From: Buxus sempervirens
Lineage: Eukaryota; Streptophyta; Magnoliopsida; Buxales; Buxaceae
DNA length: 64,000 nt
Direction: 5' to 3'
Assembly (NCBI GenBank): GCA_947561395.2
Contig: OX387194.1
Span: 14,432,048 to 14,496,047, forward strand
This document shows positions 62,163 to 64,000 of the stretch, piece by piece (position 1 is the first letter of the stretch; each line of letters opens with the position of its first letter). The position numbers and the translations under genes are program-made. The notes below the pieces were generated by a model. It did no database searches. It was given only the letters and a program-made list of their open reading frames with translations, and was not told the origin of the DNA.

Positions 62163-64000
62163 TTACGCGAGAAGAGCCCCCAATGATTGTTCCTGTGCAG
62201 CAATGTAAAGGATGAGCGGCTTTCCTGGAATTGGTGCCATCAACACTGGAGGCTTCAGGAGATATTCTTTTATGCTTTTGAAAGCATTTTTGCATGTATT
62301 GTCCCATTCAAAAGGGACATCCTTCTTCATTATCCTGCTAAAGGGCTGACATCTTCCGGCGAGGTTGGAGATAAACCATCGGATATAGGCCAAACAACCT
62401 TGCAAGCTTTTCAACTCATGAATGTTGCTTGGTTCTGGCATATTCTGGATGGCATCTATCTTTGACTGGTCAATCTCAATGCCACGATAATGGACAATAA
62501 ACCAGACGAATTTGTTGGAGGCGACCCCAAATGCGCACTTCAGAGGATTCATCTTTAATTGATACTTCTGCAATCTGTTGAATATTTCATGAAGATCATC
62601 AAGATGATCATTTATTTGCTTTGATTTCACGACCAAATCATCTACATAGCATTCAACCTTTTGGTGCAGCATATCGTCAAAGATTTTTTGCATTGCACGC
62701 TGATAAGTGACGCCAGCATTCTTGATTCCGAAAGGCATGACTTTGTAACAGTAAATTCCTTTTGGAGTCCGGAAAGCAGTGAGTTCTTCATCCCTCAGTG
62801 CCATTCGGATTTGATTATACCCGGATGAACCATCCATGAAAGACAAAGCTTCATAGCCAGTGGTTGCATCGACCATAAGCTCTGTAATGGGTAATGGGAA
62901 ATCGTCTTTAGGGCATGCTTTATTCAAATCACGAAAATCAACACAAACTCGGATTTGACCATTTTTCTTCTTCACCGGAACAATATTGTTGATCCATGTT
63001 GGGTATTTGACTTCCCAAATGAAACCAGCTTCAATGAGTTTGTTGACTTCAACCTCAATTTGTGGAATAAGCTCGGGTCGATGACGACGTTGAGCCTGTT
63101 TTATAGGACGGACACTATGCTTGATTGCAAGGTGATGGACTGCAATCTTAGGATCCAACCTTGGCATTTCCTTGTATGTCCACGCAAAAACATCTTTGTA
63201 TTCCTTAAGCAGCTCGAAGTATTTAGCTTCTTCATCCGTACTTAAGAGAGCACTCACATAGACGGGCTTCGGTTCTTCTTCTGTCCCAAGATTCAATTCT
63301 TTAAGAACATCAACAGTGGCTTGCCCCCCTTCTTCAGAAGAAGGTCCTTCATCCAATGATTCCTCCGTTGTAATGTGATTCGCTTCAGCAAATTCGTCTT
63401 GCACCTTAGCGGCATCGTCATCAGAAGAGCGTCTTCTAACAACCAAGGCGTCTCCTATCGACACGTCCAAATCTTCCAGATTCTCTAAATAGGATGAGGT
63501 ACATTTTTGCTTATTGCTTTTCTTTTTCAATGTAGCAAAACGCTTGTATTGCTGTGGTTGCTTTCGACTTGACTTCTGATGATCAAGACTACTGTTAATA
63601 TGAATGGGATGGGGACGACGATTCACGGAAGCTTGTGGTGGTGAACCGTGCATGGTTGGAACTTCAGCTTTCTACAACAATCGTTGAAACACCGGAGTGT
63701 TTGTACTGGGCTTGCCAATTCTATCGAAAACAGAAGTACAAGGCTTCACTGGCTCTTCCACAGTTTCAACAACTACCTGTACCATGACGGGATTTGAAGA
63801 AGCCCTTTTGATGGTGACTTTATGAGGAACATCTGGTTTGTAGCCCAAGCTAGAGGCTTTGCGTGGGATAGAGAATCCCTGTTCCCGTAAGAACTTCTGT
63901 GTTTTTGTCAACCCTTGGACTTGGCTCGTATTGGTCAGGACTTCATCTAAATTTCCCAAATGTTCAGACTCATTTCTTTTTCCTCCAGCATTCTTGAGAA
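62163..64000 (-). pseudogene. Tat pol, first part: protease-RT linker and reverse transcriptase, runs off the window
   Basis: Minus-strand frame from the window edge. A linker segment (open from the edge to a TAG at 63672-63674) continues in frame into a 496-residue segment (63653-62163). The RT is complete: PVKKKNGQIRVCVDFRDLN, KDDFPLPI, SFMDGSSGYNQI, MPFGIKNAGVTYQR, the active-site YVDD near 62645, then the connection region LKSLQGCLAYIRWFISNL. It ends at the TAA at 62163-62165. Both stops are single codons without frame change. Gag and protease should lie beyond 64000. The intervening acidic Ser/Glu region (about 63250-63450) is typical linker. Confidence 0.9.

Noticed and set aside
60624-63245. 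Plus-strand frames over pol
   Set aside because: They are antisense shadows of the pol frame, which has clear RT, RNase H and integrase motifs.

Overview
The window is nuclear DNA of a flowering plant, probably a eudicot. It has one intact spliced S-receptor-like kinase gene with plant splice sites. The rest is a dense, multiply nested mosaic of plant-type transposable elements: Ty3/gypsy Tat lineage, gypsy solo LTRs, Ty1/copia-like elements, an L1-type LINE, Helitrons and a hAT MITE. I cannot name the species. No rRNA, tRNA or CRISPR was found.

Layout. 1-1255: no gene recognised. 1256-9763: a 5' LTR of a Tat-type family (copy A), split at 3460-9073 by a non-autonomous LTR element with inverted LTRs and its own transposon-associated ORF. 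9764-about 11190: primer-binding site and leader of copy A. 11191-13459: a candidate gypsy LTR (minus). 13460-16120: a decayed L1 LINE. 16166-43313: best read as one Helitron (TC 5' end, hairpin + CTAG 3' end) that carries exons of a vacuolar sorting receptor and a poly(A)-binding protein, plus about 22 kb of later insertions. Those insertions are degenerate gypsy LTR blocks (17.3-24.5 and 38.1-39.5 kb), a solo Tat LTR (18734-21054), a hAT MITE (38382-38634), and a gag-only copia element (24531-38109, TSD ACTTC). The copia element is itself interrupted by two solo gypsy LTRs (24536-28889 and 30967-34684).

43844-47730: an intact seven-exon G-type lectin S-receptor-like Ser/Thr kinase (839 residues). 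One intron contains three related Helitron-like units. 49.1-50.65 kb: LTR pieces. 50649-50870: a fragment of the Tat LTR into which a second Tat element of the same family inserted. That element has its 3' LTR at 50871-53332 and an internal region running beyond base 64000. It contains a decayed pol (minus strand, 60024 to the end) and, between pol and the 3' LTR on the opposite strand, a spliced plant-mobile-domain gene with its own TATA box. That gene's first intron is split by a 2.8 kb solo LTR (54541-57376, TSD CCATG).

Most notable signals. (1) Inverted-LTR element 3460-9073: both outer ends are U5-type ends and the unit is flanked by a perfect 5-bp target duplication. (2) Its LTRs hold 9-12 consecutive small hairpins with different, mutually complementary stems but the same six-base loop, TGGATT. 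(3) The Tat LTRs hold 3-4 dyads of the form GTATCCGAC...GTCGGATAC at about 39-bp period, 165-166 bp upstream of the TATA box in all three LTRs. A two-unit version lies directly upstream of the TATA box of the antisense gene. (4) Several unrelated LTR families here independently carry arrays of short dyad-symmetric repeats.
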